In this document: positions 1 to 8,585 of the stretch, piece by piece
How positions within the stretch are numbered: position 1 is the first letter of the stretch
Layout of the letters: every line of letters starts with the position of its first letter
Notes under the pieces: model-generated
What the model was told of the DNA's origin: nothing
Seen by the model: the letters and a program-made list of their open reading frames with translations, nothing else
The model's database searches: none
Program-made: the position numbers and the translations under genes
Assembly: GCA_002287035.1 (NCBI GenBank)
Contig: NSKG01000003.1
Span: 310,001-374,000 of the forward strand
Length of the DNA stretch: 64,000 nt
Direction of reading: 5' to 3'
Source: Pseudomonas sp. WN033
GTDB taxonomy: Bacteria > Pseudomonadota > Gammaproteobacteria > Pseudomonadales > Pseudomonadaceae

Positions 1-1054
1 TGAAGCGGTCTTCCGGTTGCAGCCGGTCCAGAGCATGCAGCAGGCTCTGACGGGCCTGGCGCATCCGCTCACCCTGCATTGAGCCAGAGGTGTCGACGAT
101 CAGCAGCACTTCACGAGGCTGGCGTACGTGACTGACCGGGCGCTCGGCTGGCGACAGCATCAGCAGGGCGTAGTGGCCGTCGTCCAGGGTTTCGCTGAAG
201 ACCGCCGCCTGGTTGCCAATATCGGCCGGCAGGGCCCATTCGAGGATGAAATCGCTGTCCATGATCACCGGGTTGTGGGCCAGTTGAATCCGGTAGCCAC
301 GGCCATCGTAGTCATGGTCGAGCTGGTGGCTGGGGCTGTGGATGCTGTCCAGCGGCATGCCAGCGTCCAGGTAGATATCCAGGCGCGCCTGGTGCGATGG
401 CCCGTCACGCCACAGGCCTTCAACGATCGGGCCTTCCACGGCGGTGTACGGGGGCACGACGGGCGCGGGGTTGTCGCTCGGTTGCGGGGCGGGTGTGTAG
501 CGTGGGGTCATGGTCAACGGCAGGCGCAGATTGAAGCGCCCTGTATCGGGAACCAGCAACTCGGTGTATTCCAAAGTCACGGCAATGCTCTGACCGGCCT
601 CAATATTGGCTACCGAAGTGCTGAACAGGTTGGGCCGACGCTGTTCGACCAGACCAGCGCGCTGGCCACTGGCCCGGGCCTGTTCATAGGCCTGCCGCGC
701 CTGCTGTTTTTCCCTGATCTGGCCAATGATCCGGCGCTCGCCGATTTCCAGTTGCATGCCGTGTACTGCGGCATTCTCGGACGTGGGCAGTACATACAGG
801 CCTTCGGCAAAAGCCAGCCCGGGATTGCTGAAGCGTTGGCGAATTCTTACCCGGGCCAACGGGCCGCTGATGGTGACTTCCATTTCGGTATTAAGCAGCA
901 GCGCTGGTTCCCAGGCCGACTGGTTGTCGTTGCGCAGTAGAAATACCCCGGTCCCGGCCTGATCAAGCAACGCTGTGCGCGACTCCTGAGCCTGAGCCGG
1001 GGGCAGGGTAAATAGCAGGCTGATAATGAATAACCATCCGAATCTGGATTGCAT
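1..1054 (-). CDS. VIT/VWA domain protein (marine sortase-target type), 3' end cut by window
   Basis: Reads off the left edge of the window, so only the first ~351 residues are present. The start ATG follows a strong GGAGG ribosome-binding site, and residues 1-23 form a signal peptide ending in PAQAQ. A vault/inter-alpha-trypsin (VIT) domain follows at about 25-160, with the typical stretch in which a damaged N-terminal strand is followed by EKQQARQAYEQA. A von Willebrand factor A domain begins near residue 315 with the metal-binding MIDAS motif DTSGSMQG. This order matches the proteobacterial sortase-target family, which normally ends in a sortase signal and sits beside a class GN sortase. 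Both would lie outside the window, so the sortase link is an inference; the VIT and VWA domains are seen directly. Confidence 0.8.
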   Translation of the reverse strand, partial: MQSRFGWLFIISLLFTLPPAQAQESRTALLDQAGTGVFLLRNDNQSAWEPALLLNTEMEVTISGPLARVRIRQRFSNPGLAFAEGLYVLPTSENAAVHGMQLEIGERRIIGQIREKQQARQAYEQARASGQRAGLVEQRRPNLFSTSVANIEAGQSIAVTLEYTELLVPDTGRFNLRLPLTMTPRYTPAPQPSDNPAPVVPPYTAVEGPIVEGLWRDGPSHQARLDIYLDAGMPLDSIHSPSHQLDHDYDGRGYRIQLAHNPVIMDSDFILEWALPADIGNQAAVFSETLDDGHYALLMLSPAERPVSHVRQPREVLLIVDTSGSMQGERMRQARQSLLHALDRLQPEDRF

Positions 1055-1200
1055 GGCGCACCTCCCTGAGTGATTGACCGCTGCAGTGTCGCCAGGCTGT
1101 TTGTGACGATGATGTGGTTTATGTGTGAATGGACTGATCGAGGTCATTGGCGTGGTTTGAGGGTGGCGGTTACAGTTCAAGCACAAACACAGGAGTTGCC

Positions 1201-2769
1201 ATGACTCAGGTTTCAAATACCAGTGACAACCCGCAACCGCTGCGCTTGCGGCGTGTCGGGATCGACACTTACCGCGAGAACGTTGCCTACCTGCATCGGG
1301 ACTGCGAACTGTATCGTGCCGAGGGTTTTCAGGCTCTGGCCAAGGTTGAGGTGCGCGGCAATGGCCGGCGGATTCTCGCCAGCCTCAATGTGGTCGATGA
1401 CGACAATATCGTTGACTGTGGCCAACTGGGCCTGTCGGAGGATGCCTTCGCCCAGTTGGGCTTGGCTGAAGGCTATGCGGTCAGCGTTTCGCAGGCCGAA
1501 CCGGCCCGTTCGATTCCGGCCCTGCACCGCAAGATCGCCGGTGAGCGTCTGAGTCGCAAGGACTTTGGCGCCATTGTCGAGGACATCGCCGCCCATCGTT
1601 ACTCGAAGATTGAATTGACCGCCTTTGTGGTGGCCTGCAACCAGGGTGAACTGGACCGTGAGGAAGTGTTCTACCTCAGTGATGCCATGAGCCGGGTTGG
1701 CCGACGCCTGGACTGGCATGAGCACCCGGTGGTCGACAAGCACTGCATTGGCGGCATACCCGGCAATCGCACTTCGATGCTGGTGGTGCCGATCGTTGCC
1801 GCCCACGGCATGCTCTGCCCCAAGACCTCGTCGCGGGCGATCACCTCGCCGGCCGGCACCGCCGACACCATGGAAGTGCTGGCCAATGTCGAGTTGCCGT
1901 TCGATGACCTGCGCGATCTGGTGCATACCCATCGCGGCTGTCTGGCCTGGGGTGGTACCAGCGACTTGTCGCCGGCCGACGATGTGCTGATTGCGGTTGA
2001 GCGCCCGCTGTCGATCGACTCGCCCGGACAGATGGTCGCGTCTATCCTGTCGAAGAAGGTGTCGGCCGGCTCGACTCATCTGCTGCTGGATATCCCGGTT
2101 GGGCCGACTGCCAAGGTGCGCTCGATGCCGGAAGCGCGCCGCCTGCGCAAGCTGTTCGAGTTCGTTGCCGGACGTATGGGGCTGCATCTGGAGGTGGTGA
2201 TTACCGATGGCCGGCAGCCGATTGGTCGAGGCATTGGTCCGGTGCTGGAGGCGCGGGATGTGATGCAGGTGCTGCTCAATCACCCGCAGGCACCGGATGA
2301 TTTGCGCCTGAAGTCCTTGCGTCTGGCCGGGCGGATGCTCGAGTTCGATCCCGATGTGCGAGGCGGTGAGGGCTTTGCCATTGCCCGCGACATTCTCGGC
2401 TCCAGCCGGGCGCTGGAGAAAATGCAGGCGATTATCGCGGCTCAGGGGGCAAAGCTGTTCGATCCCGAGCAGCCGCCTCTGGCGCCCCTGGGCTTTGAGG
2501 TCACGGCGGCGACCGATGGTGTGGTGATCGCGATCGACAATCTGCAACTGGCGCGCATCGCCCGGCTGGCCGGGGCCCCCGGGGCCCAGGGGGCCGGAGT
2601 CGATATGCTGGTGCGGCTGGGTGACAGCGTTGCGCGTGACCAGCCACTGTACCGGGTATACGCGGCCTATCCGACCGAACTGCTATTCGCCCGCCAGGCC
2701 AGCGAACGCTTTACTGGCTTCATGATTGGTCGGGCCGAGGATCTGGTGGATTTGAATGTGGAGTTCTGA
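1201..2769 (+). CDS. Thymidine/AMP phosphorylase family protein
   Basis: A 522-residue nucleoside (or NMP) phosphorylase, expected to split a nucleoside or AMP with phosphate into a base and a sugar-1-phosphate. The N-terminal ~90 residues form the extra domain found in archaeal AMP phosphorylases and their bacterial relatives. The phosphate/nucleotide site is clear at about 180-222 ([13 protein letters not shown], then [19 protein letters not shown]). The C-terminal alpha/beta domain is complete. I chose the ATG at 1201 because CAGGAG lies just before it; an earlier in-frame start at 1147 lacks a site. The stop overlaps the next gene start (TGATG), so the two are translationally coupled. Whether it uses thymidine or AMP cannot be told from sequence alone. 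Confidence 0.85.
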   Translation: MTQVSNTSDNPQPLRLRRVGIDTYRENVAYLHRDCELYRAEGFQALAKVEVRGNGRRILASLNVVDDDNIVDCGQLGLSEDAFAQLGLAEGYAVSVSQAEPARSIPALHRKIAGERLSRKDFGAIVEDIAAHRYSKIELTAFVVACNQGELDREEVFYLSDAMSRVGRRLDWHEHPVVDKHCIGGIPGNRTSMLVVPIVAAHGMLCPKTSSRAITSPAGTADTMEVLANVELPFDDLRDLVHTHRGCLAWGGTSDLSPADDVLIAVERPLSIDSPGQMVASILSKKVSAGSTHLLLDIPVGPTAKVRSMPEARRLRKLFEFVAGRMGLHLEVVITDGRQPIGRGIGPVLEARDVMQVLLNHPQAPDDLRLKSLRLAGRMLEFDPDVRGGEGFAIARDILGSSRALEKMQAIIAAQGAKLFDPEQPPLAPLGFEVTAATDGVVIAIDNLQLARIARLAGAPGAQGAGVDMLVRLGDSVARDQPLYRVYAAYPTELLFARQASERFTGFMIGRAEDLVDLNVEF

Positions 2770-3671
2770 TGGATACCTTGCTGCTATTTTTTGCCGATGA
2801 GCAGGCGCCCGCCCGGCGCCTGGCTGAATCCGCCGGGCTGGCCTGTGCCGAGGTCATCAGCCACCGCTTCCCTGACCAGGAGCTGCGGCTTACCTTGCCG
2901 TTTACCCAAGGCCAGGAGCTGCCTGATATTCTGGTGCTTTATCGCAGCCTGGATCGACCTAATGACAAATTGGTCGAGCTGCTGCTGATCGCCCGGCATG
3001 CCCGTCAGCTCGGGATTGCCCGGCTGGTGCTGGTGGCGCCCTATCTGGCCTATATGCGCCAGGACATCGCCTTCAATCCCGGTGAAATCGTCAGCCAGAC
3101 CATTGTTGGCAGCTTTCTCGGTGAGCTGTTCGACGCCGTGATCACGGTCGACCCACACCTGCACCGGATCAGCCATTTACAGCAGGCTATCCCCCGCGAG
3201 CAGGCCATTGCCCTGTCGGGTGCGCCGCGCCTGGCCGAATTAATTGCCGAGCGGCGTGACAACCCGCTGCTGGTTGGCCCTGACGCCGAGTCGGCCCAGT
3301 GGGTGGAAAGTGCGGCCCGACGCCAGGGTTTCGACTATGGCGTCTGTCGCAAGGTCCGCCACGGTGATCGGCAGGTTGAAATCCAGCTGCCGGATATCCC
3401 GCTGCAGGGGCGGGCGGTGGTGCTGATGGATGATGTGGCCAGTTCCGGGCATACCCTGGCCCGGGCCGCGGAGCAATTATTGGCTGGCGGTGCGGTATCG
3501 GTGGACGTGGCGGTTACCCACGCGCTGTTTGCCGAGGATGCCCTGGACGTGATCCGGGCCGCCGGGATTGGCGAGGTCTGGAGTACCGACTGTATCGCCC
3601 ATCCGAGCAATGCCATCGCCATGGCGCCTGTGCTGGCGGCCAGTCTCAAGCAGGTGTTGGAGGCTAACTGA
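2769..3671 (+). CDS. Ribose-phosphate pyrophosphokinase (PRPP synthetase) family
   Basis: A 300-residue enzyme of the family that makes PRPP from ribose-5-phosphate and ATP. It shows the ATP-flanking segment PYLAYMRQDIAFNPGE near residue 95 and the PRPP loop VVLMDDVASSGHT near residue 217. It is a little shorter than the usual ~315 residues of the housekeeping Prs and differs from it, so this is probably a second, specialised copy; I could not see the main prs gene here. It overlaps the upstream phosphorylase by one base. This suggests a two-step route in which sugar phosphate released from a nucleotide is turned into PRPP. Confidence 0.82.
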   Translation: MDTLLLFFADEQAPARRLAESAGLACAEVISHRFPDQELRLTLPFTQGQELPDILVLYRSLDRPNDKLVELLLIARHARQLGIARLVLVAPYLAYMRQDIAFNPGEIVSQTIVGSFLGELFDAVITVDPHLHRISHLQQAIPREQAIALSGAPRLAELIAERRDNPLLVGPDAESAQWVESAARRQGFDYGVCRKVRHGDRQVEIQLPDIPLQGRAVVLMDDVASSGHTLARAAEQLLAGGAVSVDVAVTHALFAEDALDVIRAAGIGEVWSTDCIAHPSNAIAMAPVLAASLKQVLEAN

Positions 3672-3692
3672 AAGAGTGGTAGTGGATTTATT

Positions 3693-3745
3693 GTTAGCTT
3701 GCTAAGTAAGTGTGCTGAGGGTATGCTTTAGCTTAGCAAGCTAAC
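3693..3745. promoter_or_regulatory. Double palindromic operator of the MarR-type regulator, with embedded promoter
   Basis: Two 14-base arms, GTTAGCTTGCTAAG at 3693-3706 and CTTAGCAAGCTAAC at 3732-3745, are perfect reverse complements. Each also contains its own palindrome of form TTAGC-NN-GCTAA. A sigma-70-like promoter fits between them: -35 TTGCTA (3699-3704, inside the first arm), 17-base spacer, -10 TATGCT (3722-3727). This is the layout expected for autorepression by the MarR protein starting at 3775. The repeats are seen directly; the protein-DNA pairing is inferred from position. Confidence 0.7.
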
Positions 3746-3774
3746 TAATGGCGGTCTGGCCGCCGGAGATCCGT

Positions 3775-4248
3775 ATGTCCACTCCATCTCTGCATGCCAC
3801 GCTCAAGCCTTCGATGGGCGCAGCCATGGGACGCATCCATCGGCTATGGCGCTCGGCAATCAACCAAGCGGTAGCCCCGCTGGGGATTACCGAGGCCCGC
3901 TGGGCGGTGTTGGCTCATCTCGACAAATTGGGCGAAGGCTGCACTCAGCAACAACTGGCCAGTGAACTGGCGATCGAAATGCCGTCGCTTACCCGCACAC
4001 TCAATCAGTTGCAGGAGCAGGGGCTGATCGAGCGCCGCCGTTCCCCGAATGACGGTCGCGCCCATTGCCTGTGGTTCACCCCGGCAGGGCGGCAGCAGGT
4101 CTGCGAGTTGGAGGTGCATATTGAGGCTGTGCGCCAGACCATCTATCAAGGCCTGACCGACGCCCAGTTGGATGCCTTTGCCCAGGTGCTGCTGCAGATG
4201 GAGGACAATGTGCGCAGCTATCTGGTGTGTGCGGAGGCTGACCAATGA
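3775..4248 (+). CDS. MarR family transcriptional regulator
   Basis: A 157-residue winged-helix regulator. The recognition region QQLASELAIEMPSLTRTL is followed by the wing IERRRSPNDGRAHCLWFT, both typical of MarR/SlyA proteins that release DNA on binding small aromatic or phenolic compounds. The chosen ATG follows GGAG; an upstream in-frame ATG at 3748 would lie against the operator. Its TGA overlaps the start of the membrane-fusion gene (ATGA), so it heads an operon with the HlyD-type and DUF2955 genes. It probably controls that efflux operon through the double operator just upstream. Confidence 0.88.
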   Translation: MSTPSLHATLKPSMGAAMGRIHRLWRSAINQAVAPLGITEARWAVLAHLDKLGEGCTQQQLASELAIEMPSLTRTLNQLQEQGLIERRRSPNDGRAHCLWFTPAGRQQVCELEVHIEAVRQTIYQGLTDAQLDAFAQVLLQMEDNVRSYLVCAEADQ

Positions 4249-5306
4249 CCCCGGATCAGAGTTTCGCCCGCTGGGTAAAGCTGTCGCTGCTGGCCTTTGT
4301 TATGGTTTTCAGCTATTTCCTGCTGGCCGATCTGTGGATGCCGCTGACTCCGCAATCACGGGTCATACATCCTGTGATTGGTGTGACGCCGCAGGTCAGC
4401 GGCCAGATCACCCAGGTGGTGGTGCGTAACAACCAGCATGTCGAGGCTGGTGAACTGCTGTTCATGATTGATACGCGCCCCTACGTACTCGCTGTTGAGC
4501 GTGCCGAGCTGGGGCTGGCCGACGCCCGATTGCAGAATGCCCAGCTCGATGCCGCCGTTGAGGCGGCCCAGGCTCAGGTGCATGCCGCTCAGGCTGAAGC
4601 TGTTGAGCTGGCCAGCGAGACTCGCCGACTGCAAGCGCTGGTGGGTAGTCAGCATGCCTCACAGCAACAGTACGAACAGACCCGTTCGCGCATGCAGGCC
4701 GCCCAGGCGACCGTCACTGCTGCCCAGGCAGAGGTCCGACGCCTGCAACTGGAGCGTGGTAGCGTCAGAGGAGACAACTTGCGCGAGGCGCAGGCGCGCA
4801 ATGCTCTGGAACAGGCCCGGCTGGAGCTGAGCTATACCGAGGTTCGGGCCGAGGCGGCTGGGGTGGTATCTAACCTGCAAGTGCGTGAAGGCACCTATGC
4901 CAGGGCTGGTAACGAATTGGCCGCTCTGGTCACCGATGAGATGGACATCATCGCGGATTTCCGGGAAAAGTCGCTCAGCCGTTTGCAGGCCGGAGATCAG
5001 GCGTCTGTCACCTTTGATGCCTATCCAGGGCAGATCTTCAGCGCCCGTGTGCGTGCCAAAGATGCCGGTACTCTGGACGGTCAGCTCGTTGCTGATGGTC
5101 GCCTGGCGGCTCCGGAGGTGACTGATCGCTGGGTGCGCAATGCCCAGCGGCAACGTCTGCATCTGCAACTGCTCGATACTCAGACGCTGCCGGCTTTGCC
5201 TACCGGGGCCCGAGCCACAGTGCAATTGCATCCGGTTGGTGGGCCGGCGCGTTGGCTGGGCAAGCTGCAGATTCATGCCATCAGCTTGATGCACTACATC
5301 TACTGA
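4245..5306 (+). CDS. HlyD/EmrA-type membrane fusion (periplasmic adaptor) protein
   Basis: A 353-residue adaptor with one N-terminal transmembrane helix (about 12-32). A split biotinyl-lipoyl segment follows, its first half near 45-80 around the stretch VSGQITQVVVRNNQHVEAGE. A long alanine-rich coiled-coil hairpin covers about 85-185 and the beta-barrel domain about 195-340. Such proteins bridge an inner-membrane exporter to an outer-membrane channel. It overlaps the marR stop by four bases and lies 15 bases before the DUF2955 membrane gene. No outer-membrane TolC-type gene is in the cluster, so a channel encoded elsewhere would be needed. Confidence 0.87.
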   Translation: MTPDQSFARWVKLSLLAFVMVFSYFLLADLWMPLTPQSRVIHPVIGVTPQVSGQITQVVVRNNQHVEAGELLFMIDTRPYVLAVERAELGLADARLQNAQLDAAVEAAQAQVHAAQAEAVELASETRRLQALVGSQHASQQQYEQTRSRMQAAQATVTAAQAEVRRLQLERGSVRGDNLREAQARNALEQARLELSYTEVRAEAAGVVSNLQVREGTYARAGNELAALVTDEMDIIADFREKSLSRLQAGDQASVTFDAYPGQIFSARVRAKDAGTLDGQLVADGRLAAPEVTDRWVRNAQRQRLHLQLLDTQTLPALPTGARATVQLHPVGGPARWLGKLQIHAISLMHYIY

Positions 5307-5321
5307 GCCCGCAGCCGACCC

Positions 5322-6368
5322 ATGCGCCCGATTCTGCAGATCAGCAAAACCCGGCTCAATGGCAACGACCTGCGTCAGTGCCTGCGAATCGCCTTTGGCG
5401 GCATGCTGGGATTCTTGCTGTGCAAGTTGATGGGCTGGAATTACGGCGCATTTTTTACCGTGTCGCCGATCCTGCTGCTAGGCATGGTGCCCAGGCTCAC
5501 GGCTCATGTTGCACGCCAGTTCATCGCCAGCCTGTTGTTGGTAAGCAGCGTGGTCCTGGTGATGCAAGGCGTGTTCGGCGCCAAGCCGATACCGATGATC
5601 CTGCTGGTCGCCGGGTTGTTCGCGTTGCTGTTCCGGGAAATGAGCCGCGGGGTGAACTTCCTGTTTGGAGCGATGAGCGTCGTCAATCTGTCGATGATGC
5701 TGCACTTTGCCAGTTACCCGGATGCCCATGTTGGCGATATGGTCGCCTCGCAAGCGATGTCAACGCTCTCGACGTTGCTGATTGCGCTGTTGATGCATGG
5801 GATCTTTCCCGATGTGGCATCACGCCCGGTCCGGGTCCTGCCGGTCAAGTCGGCAAGTACCCGGCGGCACGAGGTGCTGTTGGCCACCACGGTGGCTACC
5901 CTGTCGTTCATCGCTTTTCAGGTGCTGGATCTGCAAAGCGCGCTGTCGGCCCAAGTCGCCAGTATTTTGGTACTGTTTCCACTCAATTGGCGTGGGGCCG
6001 GCCCGGCGGGCTGGAACCGGGCACTGGGTACGTTGGTAGGCTGCAATGCCGGACTGATCATCCAGTTTGTGCTGATGACCCATTTCGATGTGTTGCCGTT
6101 CACCGCCTTTGGTCTGTGGCTGGGCCTGTTGCTGTTCGCCCGCTATCACATGCTGGAGGGCGGTCAGTCAGCGGCAGGTTTCGCGGGTTTGACTACCATG
6201 GCGATTCTGTTTGGCCAATATGTGACACCGCAGCATGACCTGTTCTTCAGCGACCTCTATCGCTTCAGCTCGCTGGCTGTGGCCGTATCGCTGGCGTTGA
6301 TGCTGGTGTTTGTGCTCGACCGGCTGCTCAATCGTTTTGCCAGCACCCGTTGGCAGCCGCCGAGTTGA
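5322..6368 (+). CDS. DUF2955 (FUSC-like) integral membrane transporter component
   Basis: A 348-residue protein with about ten hydrophobic helices in two halves joined by a basic linker (about 165-187). The N-terminal segment LRIAFGGMLGFLLCKLMGWN and overall plan match the DUF2955/FUSC group, relatives of the aromatic-acid exporter AaeB. It is the third gene of the marR-hlyD operon and is the likely inner-membrane part of an efflux system for aromatic or other toxic organic compounds. The substrate is unknown. It ends only nine bases before the convergent MFS gene, with no obvious terminator between. Confidence 0.8.
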   Translation: MRPILQISKTRLNGNDLRQCLRIAFGGMLGFLLCKLMGWNYGAFFTVSPILLLGMVPRLTAHVARQFIASLLLVSSVVLVMQGVFGAKPIPMILLVAGLFALLFREMSRGVNFLFGAMSVVNLSMMLHFASYPDAHVGDMVASQAMSTLSTLLIALLMHGIFPDVASRPVRVLPVKSASTRRHEVLLATTVATLSFIAFQVLDLQSALSAQVASILVLFPLNWRGAGPAGWNRALGTLVGCNAGLIIQFVLMTHFDVLPFTAFGLWLGLLLFARYHMLEGGQSAAGFAGLTTMAILFGQYVTPQHDLFFSDLYRFSSLAVAVSLALMLVFVLDRLLNRFASTRWQPPS

Positions 6369-6377
6369 ACAGTGCGC

Positions 6378-7565
6378 TCAGCTTTCCTCCAGTTCGGGCG
6401 CCGGCCCGGCACTCGACATTTGCCACTGCCAGGCACAGAGCGCCCCGAGCAGCGCCACCAGCATGCCGGTCAGGCCGAGTAGCTGCAGACTGAGCAACTG
6501 GCTGACCCAGGCGCCCAGTGCTGCCCCCAAACCCTGGCCGAGAAACATCACTGAGCCGTTCAACGCGACCGTGACCTGACGCGCTCCCGGTGCGGCCTCG
6601 AGCAACTGGGCCTGAACCAGCGGTGTCAGGGCGAACAGTGCGGCCGCGCCGAACAACACAGCGGCCCCCAGGCTCAGCCAACTGACCAGCCCCTGCTCGG
6701 GGAACACCAGCATGGCGACTGAGTACAACGCCTGGGTCATGGCGATGATCATGAAAATCCGTACCAGCACCCGGTTCGGGCTGGAGGCGTTGCCAAGCCG
6801 GGCGGCGATGGTGATGCCGACCAGGGCGCCGACGCCAACCAGCATCTGCGAGAACGCCACCTGCTCGGTGCTGCCGACGATGTTCTGCATGACCGGGGCG
6901 ATATAGGGGATTACGCAGAACGTGGCGCTGAAAGCGGCCAGGCTCATCAGCAGCAGGCGGCGGATATCGGGTTGCCAGCCGTGGGCCAGCAGATGCCAGC
7001 CGGCACCGTCCTCGCTTTGCACTACCGGCAGGCTCAAGCGGTTGGTCAGCGCAGCGGCCAGACACAGCGCCGCGGCCAGCAGGAAGGTCGCGCGCCAGTC
7101 GAACCATTGGCCGATCAGGCTGCCCAGCGGCATGCCGAGCAGGAAGGCCAGGACCATGCCACCGGTCACCATGGCCAGAGCCTGGCCGCGTTTTTCCACC
7201 GGCAGCAGTGCAGCGATGATCGGTGGCACCACCGGCATTACCAGAGTAGCCGCCAGCCCGGCCAGAATTCGCAGGCCGATCAGTTCGCTGAAACTGCCGG
7301 CCAGTGCAGCCAGAAGATTGATCAGGCTCAACCCGAGCAGCGCCAGCCAGAGCATCCGCCGCCGCTCCAGGCGTCCGGTCTTAAGGGCGATCAGCGGTGC
7401 GGTCAGGGCATAGGTGATGGCATAGGCCACGGCCAGGTAACCGGCTGTGGCCACGCTGATGCTGAGGTCGGCAGCCAGTTCGATCAGCAGGCCGGCAAAC
7501 ACGAAGGTTTGTGTGCCGACTGCGCAGGTGGCCAGGGCCAAAGCCGGGATGGGGTTGCCGCGCAT
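6378..7565 (-). CDS. MFS transporter (DHA1-type drug/metabolite exporter)
   Basis: A 395-residue, twelve-helix major facilitator protein. The N-terminal half carries the usual loop 2-3 signature region after helix 2 (ALKTGRLERRRM), and the central loop near residue 195 separates two six-helix bundles. It lies five bases downstream of the alpha/beta hydrolase gene on the same strand, and the two probably form an operon controlled from the TetR-type operator at 8522. The best guess is proton-driven efflux of a small molecule related to the hydrolase substrate or product. Confidence 0.85.
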   Translation of the reverse strand: MRGNPIPALALATCAVGTQTFVFAGLLIELAADLSISVATAGYLAVAYAITYALTAPLIALKTGRLERRRMLWLALLGLSLINLLAALAGSFSELIGLRILAGLAATLVMPVVPPIIAALLPVEKRGQALAMVTGGMVLAFLLGMPLGSLIGQWFDWRATFLLAAALCLAAALTNRLSLPVVQSEDGAGWHLLAHGWQPDIRRLLLMSLAAFSATFCVIPYIAPVMQNIVGSTEQVAFSQMLVGVGALVGITIAARLGNASSPNRVLVRIFMIIAMTQALYSVAMLVFPEQGLVSWLSLGAAVLFGAAALFALTPLVQAQLLEAAPGARQVTVALNGSVMFLGQGLGAALGAWVSQLLSLQLLGLTGMLVALLGALCAWQWQMSSAGPAPELEES

Positions 7566-7570
7566 AATGA

Positions 7571-8503
7571 TTATCCTTGTTCTGACAGGCGGGTCAGGGA
7601 CTCCTGACGTTCATGCAACTGTCCGGCATGGTAACGCAATCCGGCCGGATAGCGGTTGCGGCGCGGGCTGGTCTTGAGAAAGCTCATCACTGCCCTGATC
7701 ACCACCTGATCGCCCAACGGGCGGTTGTGGCCGCCGTTTTCCAGCCATAGGGTCTTGGGAGAGCAACTGGCGGCATTGGCTTGCGCCGCGCTGATCGGTA
7801 CTACCGGGTCGTCTTTGGCATGCACCAGCATCACCGCGGTTTGCTCCAGTCCGGCCAGGGCCCTTGGTACTTCAAACTGTTCGAGGGGAGCGCCCAGTAC
7901 CTGCTGCATGTGCTGTTCCATGCGTTTGATCGCTCGCTGTGACAGGCCCTGCATCCGGGCCTGGGCCTGGGCCTGATAACGCACCGCATGCGGTGCGCCG
8001 ATCAATACCAGCCGGCGGGATTCCAGACCATAGGCCTGCATGGCCAGGGCGCTGCTGGCGCCGCCGACCGAGTGGGCAATCACCGCATGCAGCGGACCCA
8101 GGCGCTGGCCGATCCGGCTGATGGCCTGGGCCAACAATGGCAGTGGCCCCTCGCGACCGCTGGCCAGCCCGTGGGCCGGCAGATCCAGGGCTGCAACCTG
8201 GTAACCGGCGTCCAGTAATGGTTGAACGAAACCGCCCATGGCGTAGTGATCAGCTTCCCAGCCATGGACCAGCAGGACCACCGGCCCCTGGCCTCGGGTC
8301 CAGAGTGGTATCTGCTGCTCGCCAAGGGACTCGGTCAATCGCTCGAAGTCGTCGAAAGCCTGATGCCAGTGGCGTGGTTGCGGGCGCTGACGCGGGCGTA
8401 CGAACTGGCGGGCACCAAGGGCGCCAAAATAGTCCGGAAACACGGCCGAAAGAGTTTTGACCATGCCCAGACGGGCGTTACGACTGAGGCGAATACTGTT
8501 CAT
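7571..8503 (-). CDS. Alpha/beta hydrolase
   Basis: A 310-residue alpha/beta-hydrolase-fold protein. The oxyanion-loop motif HGWEAD lies near residue 90. The nucleophile elbow is AHSVGG (Ser in a variant of G-x-S-x-G with Ala first). The acid is in AKDDPVVP and the catalytic His in ENGGHNRPLG, so the triad looks complete. A variable cap lies at about 175-235. The start ATG sits 18 bases inside a TetR-type operator (8522-8535), so expression should be repressed by the adjacent TetR gene product. The substrate is unknown; an ester or lactone is most likely for the fold. Confidence 0.83.
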   Translation of the reverse strand: MNSIRLSRNARLGMVKTLSAVFPDYFGALGARQFVRPRQRPQPRHWHQAFDDFERLTESLGEQQIPLWTRGQGPVVLLVHGWEADHYAMGGFVQPLLDAGYQVAALDLPAHGLASGREGPLPLLAQAISRIGQRLGPLHAVIAHSVGGASSALAMQAYGLESRRLVLIGAPHAVRYQAQAQARMQGLSQRAIKRMEQHMQQVLGAPLEQFEVPRALAGLEQTAVMLVHAKDDPVVPISAAQANAASCSPKTLWLENGGHNRPLGDQVVIRAVMSFLKTSPRRNRYPAGLRYHAGQLHERQESLTRLSEQG

Positions 8504-8521
8504 GGTTTTGCTCCTGACTAC

Positions 8522-8535
8522 CTACCAGTTGGTAG
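8522..8535. promoter_or_regulatory. TetR-type operator in front of the hydrolase-MFS operon
   Basis: CTACCAGTTGGTAG is an inverted repeat of form CTACC-N4-GGTAG. It matches the site at 9138-9153 in front of the tetR gene in both half-sites and spacing. It lies 19 bases upstream of the hydrolase start. Two identical-type sites bracketing a tetR gene strongly suggest joint control, although binding itself is inferred. Confidence 0.75.
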
Positions 8536-8549
8536 TTTTGCGGTGGTTA

Positions 8550-8570
8550 AAAAAGCCCCCAAGGGGCTTC
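8550..8570 (-). terminator. Rho-independent terminator of tetR
   Basis: Read on the minus strand, the stem AAGCCCC/GGGGCTT with a short loop is followed by a run of T. It sits just after the tetR stop and before the hydrolase operator, so tetR and the hydrolase operon appear to be separate transcription units. Confidence 0.75.
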
Positions 8571-8585
8571 GGATCAACTCATGGA

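Noticed and set aside
1213..2547. 444-codon frame opposite the phosphorylase gene
   Set aside because: Antisense shadow of a conserved enzyme.
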